From Brachionus plicatilis (Eukaryota; Rotifera; Eurotatoria; Ploima; Brachionidae): 64,000 nt of DNA. Under the pieces are notes generated by a model, which was not told the DNA's origin, made no database searches, and saw only the letters and a list, made by a program, of their open reading frames with translations. Position numbers and translations under genes: made by a program. The stretch is from the NCBI GenBank assembly GCA_010279815.1, contig QEOQ01000238.1:355062-419061 (forward strand), given 5' to 3'. Shown in pieces: positions 1 through 10,875 of this stretch (positions are counted from its first letter, which is position 1; each line of letters begins with the position of its first letter).

Positions 1-172
1 AAAAAACAACTTTTTTAAATAATAAATATATTTTAAATTATATTAATTTTTTTATTTTTTTCCCGGTTTTTTGACTTTGACTTTGAAATTATTTTAAACT
101 CAAGTCAAAGTCATACTTTGACTTTGACTTTTAACGATTCTGACTTTAAAGTTAGACTTTTGACCAACACTG
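1..172. repeat. Word-repeat element, copy A (GACTTTG core), cut by window edge
   Basis: An AT-rich arm (1-60) leads into a core built from GACTTTG/CAAAGTC words in both orientations, and the element ends in CCAACACTG at 164-172. The same AT arm occurs at 17923-17990, and in reverse complement at about 9605-9670. There the core is instead built from GGCCGCC words. The CAGTGTTGG end (read outward) resembles hAT-type termini, but no transposase or target duplication is visible here because the element starts before the window. Confidence 0.6.
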
Positions 173-921
173 ATACACCAGTCTTAGCCCTATACATATT
201 AGATATTTGTGATAATCAGTGACTTTCAGTGATGATTCCCAGGTTTAAATTTTGTTCTGTAAATTTTTTAAATGTTTTACGATCGGGATACGGATTTTAG
301 GGATAACATTGGATTCGTATTGAATAGATCTCATGTTCAAATGTGACGTCTATGTAACTGATTTGATTCTAATTAGTCCTGTTAATTATTATTTCAGTAA
401 ACACCATATAGGCGCCACATTTTTTAAAATTTCAAAAATAAAAAAAAGAAGAAAAAGTGAACAATAGAAATTTAAGAGGAAAATAATTTTTCAATTTTCT
501 TTCTAATTTTAGACACTAGATTTTATTTCTTGTTTAAAATTTTAATTATGAATTTGTTTATTTTTATTTTTGTCCAATCGAGGTTTATAATATGAACCTT
601 AAAATTTAGCTTCAAAATTAATGAAAAATTTTACGATTTTACGAAAAAAAGAATGTAATAAAATTGGACACAAGTTAATGAATTTTTATAAAACCTAATT
701 GTTAATCATCTTACAAAATTTTATTTTAATTAAATTGTTGATGAGTAAATTAGTCACCTATAGCAAGGACAATAATGTGATTATTAATCATGAAAGTATT
801 TTTTTTGAGAGTATTCAATAATTAAATTAAATAAATTTATTAAAATATTTTTTGAATATTTATTTATTTGTTTGAACTTTCAGCTAGTCTCCAAAATCTG
901 ATTATAAATAATCTATTATTT
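173..921. other. Gene-free AT-rich stretch
   Basis: I see no coding region and no structured repeat here. It lies 3' of the receptor gene on the minus strand and would contain that gene's 3' UTR. Confidence 0.6.
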
Positions 922-2931
922 TTAAATCCGTTTTCTAAATAAAATTTTACCCAAGAAGCAAACTAAACTATTTTTAAAATTTTTGTTTAAATAAATGTTA
1001 ATAAAAATAATCAAACTAGATGAAATTAAATAAACAAAATTGCCGGTTAAATAATAATTAGTACAAATTTTGTTAATAAGATCACAATTCTTTTTCGACA
1101 CTTTTTCAGAGAAAACCTTCATGTTCAAAAAAAGTTCAATACTTCTTAAAATAAGCAAAAAACTATTATAAAATAAGATTATCATTGTCATTCTCAATGT
1201 TGATTGATTATTCTTTTTTAGCTTTTGACTATCATTCATAAAACAATTTATGATTTTTTTTTTTTTCTTAGCTAGATCCGATCTGAACTTGGACATTAGC
1301 AACAAGTCAAAAATTTTTAGCAAAAAAACCAAAACAAAATCGTTCATCAAAATATTTAAACAAAACACCACATAATATATTAGATTTTTTTGTTTTGGAA
1401 TTAAAGCTCGATATTGATGAATTAATTCCGAATCGAATATTCCTTTAAATGTGTTCCTTTCGGGAAATTCAGGGTAATAATTGTAATTTGTCGCATAAGG
1501 GTCAAAATTTATTTGACTAGTCAAAACTTTATCTATATTAAACAAAATTCCAAAGCAAATAATTAAACATAATGGCATCAGAATAATTTTTTTTTGACTT
1601 AATAAAATAGTTGATTTCGAATTTATATTTTTGTACCTTTCAAATGAAATAAATAGAGACAAAATATTTGAAAAAGTTTTGATAATTCCACCTATGAAAT
1701 CAACTACAAATACTTCATAATATTGAATGAAAACGGACCGACTTATTTTTGGACAAAAAACGCTACTGATAAAAGCGCAAATATTTAAAGTATGGAATAA
1801 ATAGATAAAAGCAAAAATAAAATTTAAAACACTGTGTAAATACATGCATTGGTAGACTCTGAGGGATGTGGCATTTTTTGATTTAATCAGCTTAGAGAGA
1901 ATGACAATGCTTAAAAAATTGGTTGTCAGACCGAGTAGACTGAAAAAAGGGGTGAAAAAAAGTAACATTACTGACAACAATTCTGTTTGATAAAACAAAT
2001 CAACATAATTGTATTTTATTTTGTAAAATTTCTTTGAACTACATTTGTTCATCATTGAATTAAATTCACATGTTTTATTTAAAAAATAAAAACAATAAAT
2101 TTTGAATTTAAATTTGACAAAATCCAAGTCGTTGTAGGACTGAATAATCAGCCACTGATATAAACAGGAACAGTTGAATTGTTCAGCTTGAGGAATGGGT
2201 AAAATAAGGCGATTTTTAGGAAATTCTTTAAATAGACAAAAATCTTGATCAGGATATTTATAATTAAATATAATTAAATTGGTAGTAAAGTTTTTTATAT
2301 AATTGGCGACATTTGAACTAATACTGGTCAAAAATTTGAGACCATTTTTGACATTATAAATATCAAAATTTTTTTCCAAATAAATTTCTTTTAAATAGTT
2401 CAAATTTTGAAAAATATTTTTGCTAATCATTTTCAGTCGTCCATCAATTGTAATAAAATTGACTCTATTAAAAATTTTCTTATTTAATAATTGTTCATCA
2501 AATGATACCTGATAAAAGTTGAGACTCAGATATTCTATCTCTGAACCAATGTCTTTTGACACATTGCTGAATCCAAGTAGATTTTTTTTCAAGATTGTAT
2601 CAACTAGTCCATTGATAATTAGATTGTTGATTTTACTTTTAGAAAATATCCATGGACTTGTGTTTAAATTAAATGCGCAATCATTTAGGAAATAAATTTT
2701 TTCAATATTTTTGAATATAGATATTGAATCTTTCGATTGCTTGTGAACATTAGAAAATTTTAATTTTATATCAGATATACTGAATGCTATTTGAATAGAA
2801 TCACTTTTGTTGATCAAAATATCGAAAATGTTCAAGTCGCTTGCGAAACCCTTTAATCTGGAAAATTGGATGTTTAATTGACCATGTTTGGGAGAAACTG
2901 AGCTAAAATTGAGGGAATTGTCCAAGAGCAA
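922..2931 (-). CDS. Rhodopsin-like 7TM receptor with LRR-like ectodomain (main exon)
   Basis: The frame gives 669 residues. The first 300 or so are leucine/isoleucine/asparagine-rich segments of LRR character with cysteines near 253-255, 280, 288 and 297. Seven hydrophobic segments follow at about 318-348, 362-386, 402-430, 449-466, 517-543, 580-604 and 629-648. TM3 ends in ERY (431-433), matching the class A D/E-R-Y motif, and TM1 carries the expected Asn in GLTTNFLS. The NPxxY of TM7 is not recognisable, only FINIYLN. There is a short basic tail. The first codon of this frame is TTG, not ATG, so the true start is upstream in the 2903-3136 segment. It is likely a plasma-membrane receptor; ligand unknown. 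The family of LRR-bearing class A receptors is known in invertebrates, but I cannot assign an orthologue. Confidence 0.8.
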   Translation of the reverse strand: MLLDNSLNFSSVSPKHGQLNIQFSRLKGFASDLNIFDILINKSDSIQIAFSISDIKLKFSNVHKQSKDSISIFKNIEKIYFLNDCAFNLNTSPWIFSKSKINNLIINGLVDTILKKNLLGFSNVSKDIGSEIEYLSLNFYQVSFDEQLLNKKIFNRVNFITIDGRLKMISKNIFQNLNYLKEIYLEKNFDIYNVKNGLKFLTSISSNVANYIKNFTTNLIIFNYKYPDQDFCLFKEFPKNRLILPIPQAEQFNCSCLYQWLIIQSYNDLDFVKFKFKIYCFYFLNKTCEFNSMMNKCSSKKFYKIKYNYVDLFYQTELLSVMLLFFTPFFSLLGLTTNFLSIVILSKLIKSKNATSLRVYQCMYLHSVLNFIFAFIYLFHTLNICAFISSVFCPKISRSVFIQYYEVFVVDFIGGIIKTFSNILSLFISFERYKNINSKSTILLSQKKIILMPLCLIICFGILFNIDKVLTSQINFDPYATNYNYYPEFPERNTFKGIFDSELIHQYRALIPKQKNLIYYVVFCLNILMNDFVLVFLLKIFDLLLMSKFRSDLAKKKKKIINCFMNDSQKLKKNNQSTLRMTMIILFYNSFLLILRSIELFLNMKVFSEKVSKKNCDLINKICTNYYLTGNFVYLISSSLIIFINIYLNKNFKNSLVCFLGKILFRKRI

Positions 2932-3136
2932 AGAAAATTTTTTTTTTGCAAAAAAATTTTATTTGTGAATAGGTGATGAAATTTTTCAATTCTATTTCAA
3001 TAAAAACATATTTTAATTTGTAGCTGAATATTTTGTTGAAAAATTCACATTCATTTTTATTACTTGTTCCAAAGGTTTGAGCCGAATAATGACCATAATT
3101 AAACAAAAAAACTATTAAAAATAATTTATTCTTCAT
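2903..3136 (-). CDS. Signal-peptide 5' part of the 7TM receptor, out of frame by one base
   Basis: It starts at ATG (3136) with MKNKLFLIVFLFNYGHYSAQ, a plausible cleavable signal peptide, followed by a Cys-containing stretch (NECEFF, KFFCKKK). The frame then ends in a stop about 30 bp inside the receptor exon. The two frames meet at a run of ten A residues (minus strand, about 2938-2947). Changing that run to nine would fuse signal peptide and receptor in one frame. I therefore read this as the receptor's N-terminus, separated by a homopolymer error, a real frameshift allele, or a very small unrecognised intron. No GT-AG intron is evident at the join. Confidence 0.65.
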   Translation of the reverse strand: MKNKLFLIVFLFNYGHYSAQTFGTSNKNECEFFNKIFSYKLKYVFIEIELKNFITYSQIKFFCKKKIFFALGQFPQF

Positions 3137-3837
3137 TATATAATTTGGTGAAAATATTGGTATCTATTAAATAATGTACGCTAAATTTGAAAATTAATAT
3201 TTTAGTGTAAAATCATTTTTAAATTTGATTTTAATAACATTTTTAAAAAATCACTTAAATCATTATTTTTTCATATTTTTGAATCTTTAAGATATGTTGT
3301 TAGTAACTTAATACTAAAAGAAACCAATACCATGATTTAACGATTAAATATGAAACTAGTATAAATTCTCAATTTTTTGCGAGTTAAAACCATTTGCTAA
3401 TTTGGCAAAATTAATGCCTTACAGAAAAAACAGAAACTGAACCCAAAATATTTGCTACTAAATTCGCTAATATTTGATGGTGTTAATTAGCGAAAAATTC
3501 GAACGGTTTTAAATTTAAATACTTAAAATTTTTTCCAGAAAATAGTAAACAAATGGTTTGATTTGCTTTAAAATTGATTTTTTTTCAAAAATTAAAACCT
3601 GACACTTTTAATTTTAATATTTGACTCTTTTAAAAATATCCTTAAAATTTTTCGATTTTTTTTCTGTTTTATTTAAATGACAATTATTTTTTTAGTCGTA
3701 AGTTATTCTATAATTATGCGATTCAGAAAGAGCGAAAATTGTATGTAAGAAATACCATAAAAAAAGTAAATTATGCCACTAATTTAATGTGCGATTGAAA
3801 ATTTAATTTGTGGTTGTTTTTTTATATAAGTGGTATA

Positions 3838-3905
3838 TTTATTTTTATTTATTTATTTCAATGAACGCCTTAAAGGCGATGTTAATAAAAATTTAAAAAA
3901 TAAAA
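3838..3905 (-). repeat. Retroposon-like 3' tail with short hairpin
   Basis: A TTTATTTATTTATTT run abuts a small hairpin (CGCCTT/AAGGCG at about 3866-3877). Read on the minus strand it is a stem followed by an AAATA-type tail, as at 3' ends of LINEs or SINEs. No body of the element is recognisable. Confidence 0.3.
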
Positions 3906-4759
3906 TGTAATAAATAAGACAAAGTTTAAGTGTTTTCTAAAAAATTTATATAAAAATTGAATTAAAAATTAAAATAAAAATTGAATAAGATATTTAATAT
4001 AAATGTTAATTTTGTTTTTTTTTCCTTTTTTAATTTCAATAATTATTATTCATTTTGTACTCTCTTTTATATTCATTTTTTGCCTTCTTCTTCAATTTTG
4101 CAAGGATAATTTACTATTTTTGTGGTTTTAGTTTACTATGGTCCATTCAGAAATAAAATTAACACTCAAATCATTTTTTGTCTTTTCATTTTTCAAAATT
4201 ATTGTAGCCCATTTAATTTACGGTCAGAAAGTCCAAAAAAATCTCAATGAAAAAAAAAACTTGTAATGCTGATTTTTTTATTCGAATTTTGTCTAAGAAG
4301 ATAATCTGGCTAATTTTAAAGGTAGATATTAAAAAAAGTTCAGTTTTAAATTAAAGTCTAAAGTTTAGTAAAAAAAATATTAAAAAAGTAAAGAAATTTG
4401 AATATTTACAAAATAATTATTCAAAGAACACTGCTGCCATTACCATAGAAAATTATAAAACTTATTAAATTATACTGATTTATTTAAAAATTTTTTGCAT
4501 CATTTTTACCTTTTTTTACGCTAAAAAAGGTGTAATTTTACGAAAATTTAGATTAATTTTTTTAGTGGAAAAATTTTAAAAAATAATAAATCTACAGAAT
4601 TCAAGAAAAGCGATAAAAATAGACCGATAAAATTTATGAAAACAGAAGTAAAATTACCGCCAAATCAAAACTGTAAGAACAAAAATTAATTAAATCAAAA
4701 TAGAAATAAATCATTACTTTTTTTAGCACAAGAACCATTTTTAAAGTGTTTAAAGCTTT

Positions 4760-4811
4760 GAGTGTAGTAGTGCGCTAGCTTTTTTGAAATGAAGCCCGCG
4801 CTACTACACTC
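4760..4811. other. Imperfect hairpin, GTGTAGTAG arms
   Basis: GAGTGTAGTAGTGCGC (4760-4775) pairs with GCGCTACTACACTC (4798-4811) around a 22-nt loop. There is one 2-nt bulge and an 11-bp perfect outer stem. Its local GC content is well above the surroundings. Function unknown; it could be a small MITE or a structured RNA. Confidence 0.5.
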
Positions 4812-5827
4812 ACATGATACATTAAATTCTTTTTTATCAAGTGATCTTTATTTTGTGAACATAGCAGTTTTTATCAGAGTTTTGTTAGGTTCTTAATATT
4901 TTTGATTTCAAAATTTAGTTAAAACTAAAGATTATTCTTCGTTAATAAGCACATCTATCAAAGCTAAGTATTATTTTTAGATTAATAAAAAATTCTAAAA
5001 TTAAGAAAAATTAAAAAATAGAGAAAAACATCTTTTTTGAAAAACAATTTTTTTTCAATGATTCTTTTTTCATAAATCATATTTTTAAAATATTAAAAAA
5101 TAAATTAATGCATCTAAACACTTAAAAATTGTATCTCAAATAATTCAATTTTTTTGAAATAACTTATGACTCTGCCATAAAAAATTGAATTCTTTTTTTA
5201 CTTTTATGTAAATGTGCAAAAAAAATACTATATCCTTCTATAAATGAAAATATAATTTTAATGTTTGTATCATTTAGTTACTTTCTATTGAGGAAAAAAT
5301 TAGAAAGATCATTATAAAAAGAAATTGAATTGTATTCATTATTTTATATAACATCCTCAAAAGAATTTTTTGTAGAAAAGCTATTAAAAATCATCTTATC
5401 TGATTCTTATTAAAAAAAATTTTAGATATTTTTTCGTACAAACATCTTTATTTATCCATTGATTATCTATTTATATACAACTGCAAAAATGATGGGAAAT
5501 ACATTGTTACACAAAGAATCAAAATGGATCTTCTTTATTTTGGTAGAAGAAACATAAAAGATCACTATGGATAAAAAATTCATCTAGATTAATTTAAAAA
5601 ATTTGTTTAACCGTAAGTCTTGGATAAAAATTGTTAAAATTTTCCAGCTTAGCCAATTTCTTTAATTTTTTAAATATCTCAAAATTTCTATTTCGCAGGA
5701 TCTTAAAAATTCTATCTCTTAAAAAAAAGGAAACGGTATAAAATTTTTATTAGCAAATATTGTGAAAATCCCTTAAACACCAGCAAAAATAAAATTACTA
5801 ATTTTTTTTTTTAAAAATGAAAATTAT

Positions 5828-6571
5828 CTAAAGGCCATGAATGTTATTTCTCATTTGATGAACAAAAATAGGCACCAAAATAATGTTCAAAATAACCATC
5901 AAAAAAATAGCACCCATCGGTACCAAAATCAAGCCTATCGAATATTCCTTTGTATTTTTGATCAAAAGGCTTAAACATCCTAGTTTTGGAGTTGGAACTT
6001 TGCAGCAATTTAGCCTGATTAACAAATTAAAATCACTTGGAGACATAATACCACAGCATTCGTTTTGTTTGGAAACTTGAAGCGATGAATTGCACTGCTT
6101 TTCTAAACTAAGCAACTCGGAAAAATTGAAAAAATCAACTTTGTTATTTGCATCTTCCAATGTTTTGTTTAATTCCTTTTGAAATTGGGACTCGATGGTG
6201 GGCCATGCTACCAAAATGGCTACTATTGCGCCTATATGAATCAAAAAAATTGAAATCACAATTATTTCCTGAATAATAAGCAAAATTCTATTTCTAGTCC
6301 AAACTGCATATAAGCCAAGAATTCCAACCAAAAAAACCACTAAGCCATAGACAATTAGAGAGATGGGGATGCCGTTTAGAACTATATTAAAATATTGTAT
6401 ATCTTTTATCTCATCTAGTGAGGATATGCTGATAATGTTGGCCCATCTGAGCACACATGTGGTCGTTATAAGGCCTAGTCCTAGGAGTATAAAAATAACA
6501 TTATTTATTAATAAAAAAATGCGTAGAATCTTATGGATTGTCTTGGAGGTAATCATATATATTTTTATCAT
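5828..6571 (-). CDS. Tetraspanin
   Basis: A single uninterrupted 247-residue frame starting at ATG (6571), with a second Met at residue 6. Four hydrophobic segments lie at about 14-40, 66-90, 97-122 and 211-236, with short cytosolic ends. The large extracellular loop (about 123-210) carries the family signature CCG (172-174), a second CC pair (189-190) and a further Cys (199), so two to three disulfides are expected. N-x-S/T sites occur in the loop (NKT at 135, NSS at 161). Tetraspanins organise membrane microdomains with integrins and other receptors. The length is normal for the family and the gene looks intact; the subfamily cannot be named from sequence alone. Confidence 0.92.
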   Translation of the reverse strand: MIKIYMITSKTIHKILRIFLLINNVIFILLGLGLITTTCVLRWANIISISSLDEIKDIQYFNIVLNGIPISLIVYGLVVFLVGILGLYAVWTRNRILLIIQEIIVISIFLIHIGAIVAILVAWPTIESQFQKELNKTLEDANNKVDFFNFSELLSLEKQCNSSLQVSKQNECCGIMSPSDFNLLIRLNCCKVPTPKLGCLSLLIKNTKEYSIGLILVPMGAIFLMVILNIILVPIFVHQMRNNIHGL

Positions 6572-6904
6572 TTTTAGAAATAATTAAAAATTTTAAATTT
6601 AAATAATTCGAGTAATAGAAAAAAAAAGTGATTATCGGCCCAAGTATTTTTTTAATTCTAACATTTTTTTAATTGATTAAATGTAAATTTTCTTGCAAAT
6701 AAAATAATATTTACTAAAAAGGTATCTTTGTCTCATTATAGAATTTTTTAATTTAAATTTTTATTCAAAATCAAAATGTAATCATACTAACAATGACATC
6801 ATACTATGAGATGAAAGAAAGCTATCGTTAACTCAGAACATTTGGTTAAGAGGTCATTTCTAAAATAACTTAGATTTCAAGACTAAAGAATATTAAAAAA
6901 ATTA

Positions 6905-7267
6905 AAAAAAGTGGAATTGTGAATTCTGATACAAAAAACAAAAAAAATTAAAAATATTAAAGCTTAAGTTATAAAGAACTAATACATGTTCTGTAAATTT
7001 TAGCAACTACCACCAATATTCTGATTCTGTTTATACTGACAGAACATGCTTTAGTCGGTCCAGATTAACGATTTGATAATTTGTTTTTGTTTTTTGTACT
7101 AAAAGTCAAAAAGAATTTTGCAGAAATTTTCAGAATCAGTATATAGGTGATATAAAGGATGTAAAAATTGCTACAATTTATAGAACCTGTTCTGTTACTT
7201 CAGAACTTAAGCTTTGGAATTTTAGTATTTTTTTTTATTGTTCCAAAATTCACAATGCCAAAAAAGT
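6905..7267. mobile_element. Palindromic MITE with 8-bp target duplication
   Basis: Arms beginning GGAATTGTGAATT (6913) and, on the other strand, GGCATTGTGAATT (ending 7259) run inward as one long imperfect inverted repeat. It includes AAGCTTAAG and TGTTCTGTAAATTTTAG-like segments in both arms, and the centre is near 7100. AAAAAAGT flanks both ends (6905-6912, 7260-7267). There is no coding capacity. The 8-bp duplication suits hAT- or MULE-driven mobilisation, but the flank is low-complexity, so the duplication alone is weak evidence. Confidence 0.65.
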
Positions 7268-7432
7268 TTCTTTCCTTTTTTAAATTTATTTTGTGATTCC
7301 ATTCCAAAAATTTCTTTAATCAGTTAAGATTAATACAGGAATTCTGATTTTTAAAAATTTGAATAAAAAAAATAATATTCACTTTAAAAACTTTTATAAA
7401 GTTTTTTTTTTCCTAGACTGACCAAATAAATT

Positions 7433-7660
7433 TTGCAAAAAAGCTTTCAAAATTTTAATGTCCAAATTGGCTCAGATTTTTTTCATACCAAAACTAATCA
7501 AAGTCTAGTAAATCAATATACTTTTCGAAATCAACTTCATGATCAAGACTTAATAAAAACACATTTTCATCCTTTACATCCAATATTTTTGGCTTCAGGT
7601 TCAAAAAGTCAATTGTTTCTTGCAAAAACCATCGAATTTAGGCTCATTTTGGGATAATCG
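7433..7660 (+). pseudogene. Unassigned coding-like fragment, faint WD-repeat flavour
   Basis: A 74-residue frame without an ATG contains HFHPLHPIFLASGSKSQLFLA, which loosely resembles the H-P-x-x-P-x-L-x-S-G-S strand pattern of WD40 repeats. It opens from a TTG codon, no neighbouring repeats continue it, and the frame ends at a TAA. I cannot decide between a relic exon and chance. Confidence 0.2.
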
Positions 7661-8095
7661 AATGTAATATCTGTTGACCATCTGAATAAAATAATCTTTA
7701 CTCTCTCTAAAAATGGAGAAAATGAAACTCCTTCTTTTAAAGTACAATGCTTGTGTGAAGACCAGAGTTTTTACATCTCTCACTCTTTCTGTTAAGTCCT
7801 CATTTAAGAATAATTTAGTCTTAACTGCAGGGAACGCACGCTAACAACTACTATTTAAACCATTTCTTTATTAATCATAAACAATATATCAAATCACAAA
7901 CAAAAAAAAAAAAACTACCAACCATTTAACAAGACAACACGGTATGCGTTGAACAAACTACAAGCGAACACCTAGACAAGAATGTTCAACCAATAAACTC
8001 AAAAGTCGAAACGCCAGAAGAAAATCGTCAAGAAGATAAGATTTTTAATTTGTCGATAAATCAATTGAAGGTACGTGTTTAAATTAATGAATTAA

Positions 8096-9270
8096 CTCGA
8101 TCTGTATTACATTTACATAGCTGATACTGGTGGGCAAATAAGTGTAATAAGCACAAAGTGTAAAATAAACTCAAGAATCCGTCGCCTTTGGAAAAAGGAC
8201 CGAATGTGATAGCTGGTGCTTGTGATACCGACCTGCAACTTTTGGTAGAACATACGCGGAATTTAGAATCGGTAAAACTGCAATTTTTACATTAGTTGTT
8301 AGACTGTCTTTTAGGCATCGATCTACTTGAAAAAATTCCATATTTTTCTAAACCAATCGAACAATTCGATAAACTGTAAAGCGATTAAGTAAATACTTCA
8401 TCAGCGAAGCAAAACGCTGTCTAAAAAATTCACCTTATAAATCATGCTTGATCAACACTCTTTTTCTGACATCAACTTCAAACCATGAGAAAATCAACAA
8501 ATAATTCACCTCAGCTTCAAAATCATCAATTAAAGAGACATCACCTTGCATCAGCATAATCACCAAGATTAGATGATTAAATGTATATCCTCCATTAAAA
8601 TGGAGAATTCAATTCTCGACGAAATATTAGAAGCGAAAATGATTCGGCCAAGTCTCCATGTGCTCAAAAATGAATGCAAAGACTCTTACTTGGCTCGATC
8701 GAGAGTGAAAACAAAATGGATCTCTTTATTGGTTATTTTCAGATTTCAATTAAGCAAGAGTGTAGGAAACAAACAGTCTTCAAATGTGAATGGGGTCTGT
8801 TTGAGTACTTCGTAATGCAAATGGGACTCACGAATGCTCCAGCCACATTTCAAATAGCTATGAATAAAGAGTTGAGAAGGTTAATAATTTCTGGATTTGT
8901 AGTGGTTTTCTTAGAAAAAATTCTGATTCACTCAGAAGTCCTTATCGAGCACTTTAAACACATCTAACTTGTTGTTATCGAATTAAAGAAATTCCAATTT
9001 TCAGTAGAGATGAAAAGTGTGTAGTTGCGAAGAAAGAGATATTATTTTTAAGACACGTAATTTAAAGTGGTTTAATAAAAACAAGTTAAGTCGAAATATA
9101 AAGCTCTTTTCCAATATATACGACCAAAAACACTTACTAAACTTCAGAGCTTTCAGAATACAATCAATAATTCATTGAGAATTTTGCCAAGATTGCTGCT
9201 CTATTAAACAAGCTAGCAATAAAAGCAGAAGTCTCAATGAACAAAGAAGAAATGAACTATTTGTATTCAA
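8096..9270 (+). pseudogene. Degenerate Ty3/gypsy pol (protease and reverse transcriptase)
   Basis: At 8120-8167 a reading frame gives A-D-T-G-G-Q-I-S-V-I-S, the retropepsin active-site DTG with the usual following residues. From 8573 two overlapping frames carry reverse transcriptase: the LIRPS region as EAKMIRPS, then GYFQI, KTVFK-like QTVFKCEWGLFEY, and the signature GLTNAPATFQ at about 8827-8856. The catalytic Y/F-L-D-D is changed to F-L-E-K, so both aspartates are lost. Downstream, broken frames still show the connection segment (FLRHVI, ENFAKIAALLNKL). Multiple stops and shifts show it is dead. No LTRs were recognised. The right end is cut off at the word repeat starting at 9274. Confidence 0.8.
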
Positions 9271-9273
9271 TTT

Positions 9274-9670
9274 AGTGTTGGGAACCGTACAAACGGCCAA
9301 AAATTTTTTGACCGCGAACAAGACCGCTTTGACGGACGTTTATAATGGCCGACGGCCACTTTGGCGGATAGACTGGCGGCCAAAAATTTGGACCGCGGAG
9401 TTGGCCGGCCAAATCATTGACAGGCCGCCCTTTTGGCGGCCAGACCGGCGGTCAAATTTTTGGACCGTATAAAGAATCGGTCAAAAAAAAAGGGGCGGTC
9501 AAATAACCGGCCAACTTTTTGGCAGGCAGACATTTTGCCGGTCAGCTTGGCGGCCTAATTTATAGACCGCCAAAATAAACGGTCTAAAATAAACGGTAGG
9601 CCAAAAAACCGGTAATAAAATAAAAAAATTAATATAATTTAAAATATGTTTTTTATTAATAATTTAATAA
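9274..9670 (-). repeat. Word-repeat element, copy B (GGCCGCC core)
   Basis: Starts with AGTGTTGG (9274-9281), the complement of the CCAACACT end of copies A and C. The 330-bp core is packed with GGCC, CCGG, GGCGG and CCGCC words in both orientations, giving a GC island in AT-rich DNA. It then enters the AT arm shared with 1-60 and 17923-17990 in reverse complement. It is inserted at the end of the Ty3/gypsy relic. Frames inside it are by-products of the word repeats, not genes. Confidence 0.75.
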
Positions 9671-10446
9671 AAATGACAATACAATTGAGAATTTAATATG
9701 CATTTTAAAATATGAAACAAAAATAATATATGTACGAAAATTTAGAAAAATAATTTTTGATAGCAGTAATCTAGTGGTGCAATCAGATATTTAGACGAAA
9801 AAAAATAAAAATCCTTTTAAAATGAAGAAATACATTTAAATTAAATTATTTTTTTAATAATTATTAAATTATTTAATTATTTGTTGCCTTTAAATTATTT
9901 TTTTAAATAAAAATAATAATAATTTATATTTTTAATTGTAAATTATTTTATAATCCTAAAAAGGAAAATTTCTTTATTGAATATTAATCACATAGAAAAA
10001 ACTTTTACTTTGGCTCTGAATTGGAGCAAAAAGAAATTAATTCAACACCAAAGTTTTGTTCTACAAAAACAAAATCTTAGATTTTGTGCTCTATTGCGAG
10101 AAGTAGCGGATAACGACTTATTCAAGAATCCCATTTTTGTAATGATTAGGGTTGGAAAAACTAAATTTGGTCAAAACCTTATTTTGTTATTGAAGATAAA
10201 AATTATTAATTTTACTAGTATTTAAAATATTTTTTTTAATAAAAAAGGGGAAACAATTGATCCAGTTGATAAATATAGAGAATCCTCTTATTTGTAAAAC
10301 GAGACAAAAATAATTACGTGGTTCAAAAAAATGGCTTCTGCAACAAAATGAAGCTAATGTTAAGTCGAAATATTCAAAGGCTCCTACTATAATAAAAAAT
10401 TAAATTCAAAATAGATTTAAACTTGATCAAATGGTCATAGATATGG
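9671..10446. other. AT-rich stretch with one unassigned frame
   Basis: The only frame of note, 9977-10225 (+), opens at TTG and encodes an 82-residue lysine/leucine-rich peptide that I do not recognise. It may be a transposon relic. Nothing else is visible. Confidence 0.4.
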
Positions 10447-10875
10447 TCAATCGACCTTAATCTCAAAAAATGCAAAGTTATGCACCTAGGCAAACATAAC
10501 AAATTATTCAGTTATTCGATGATTGACAAAGATGAAAAATGGCATGAGTTATCAAAATCAGACAACGAACGTGATTTGGGCGTTATTATTTCAAATGATT
10601 TGAAATGGTCTCATCAAGTAAACTCAGTCGTAAATAAAGCAAACAGATTTTTTGGTATGATTAGGAACTCTTTTAGAAAAATTGGTCTCGAGTCGCTCAG
10701 GATTTTATATTCATCCCTTGTTAGACCTCATTTGGATTACGGTATAAGCGCGTGGTGCCCGCATCTGAAAAAGGATATCAAATTATTAGAAAGCGTTCAA
10801 AGCAGAGCAACTAGACTGGTCAAAAGCATCAAACGTTTAGAATATTCAGAACGTCTAAAAACCTAGACCTCACTT
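10447..10875 (+). pseudogene. LINE reverse transcriptase, C-terminal thumb region, left part
   Basis: The frame reads W-S-I-D-L-N then KKCKVMHLG, DLGVIIS, and LYSSLVRPHLDYG, the conserved end of CR1/jockey-type LINE ORF2 (EKDLGV and LVRPHLEY motifs). It is 5' truncated at about 10447. The frame runs to an in-frame TAG at 10864 and then meets a transposon at 10876. The coding sequence resumes at 13139 after one copy of the 9-bp repeat ACCTCACTT, so this and 13139-13477 are the two halves of one LINE. Confidence 0.85.

Larger units (their letters stand above)
3137..5827. other. Long intergenic region between GPCR and tetraspanin genes
   Basis: It is extremely AT-rich with no reading frame I can support. 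The only structure I noted is a retroposon-like tail at 3838-3905 and a hairpin at 4760-4811, both listed separately. Confidence 0.6.

Noticed and set aside
9275..9472. A 65-aa frame with RPPLWRIDWRPK-like repeats
   Set aside because: It is a translation of the GGCCGCC word repeat, with no conserved protein pattern.
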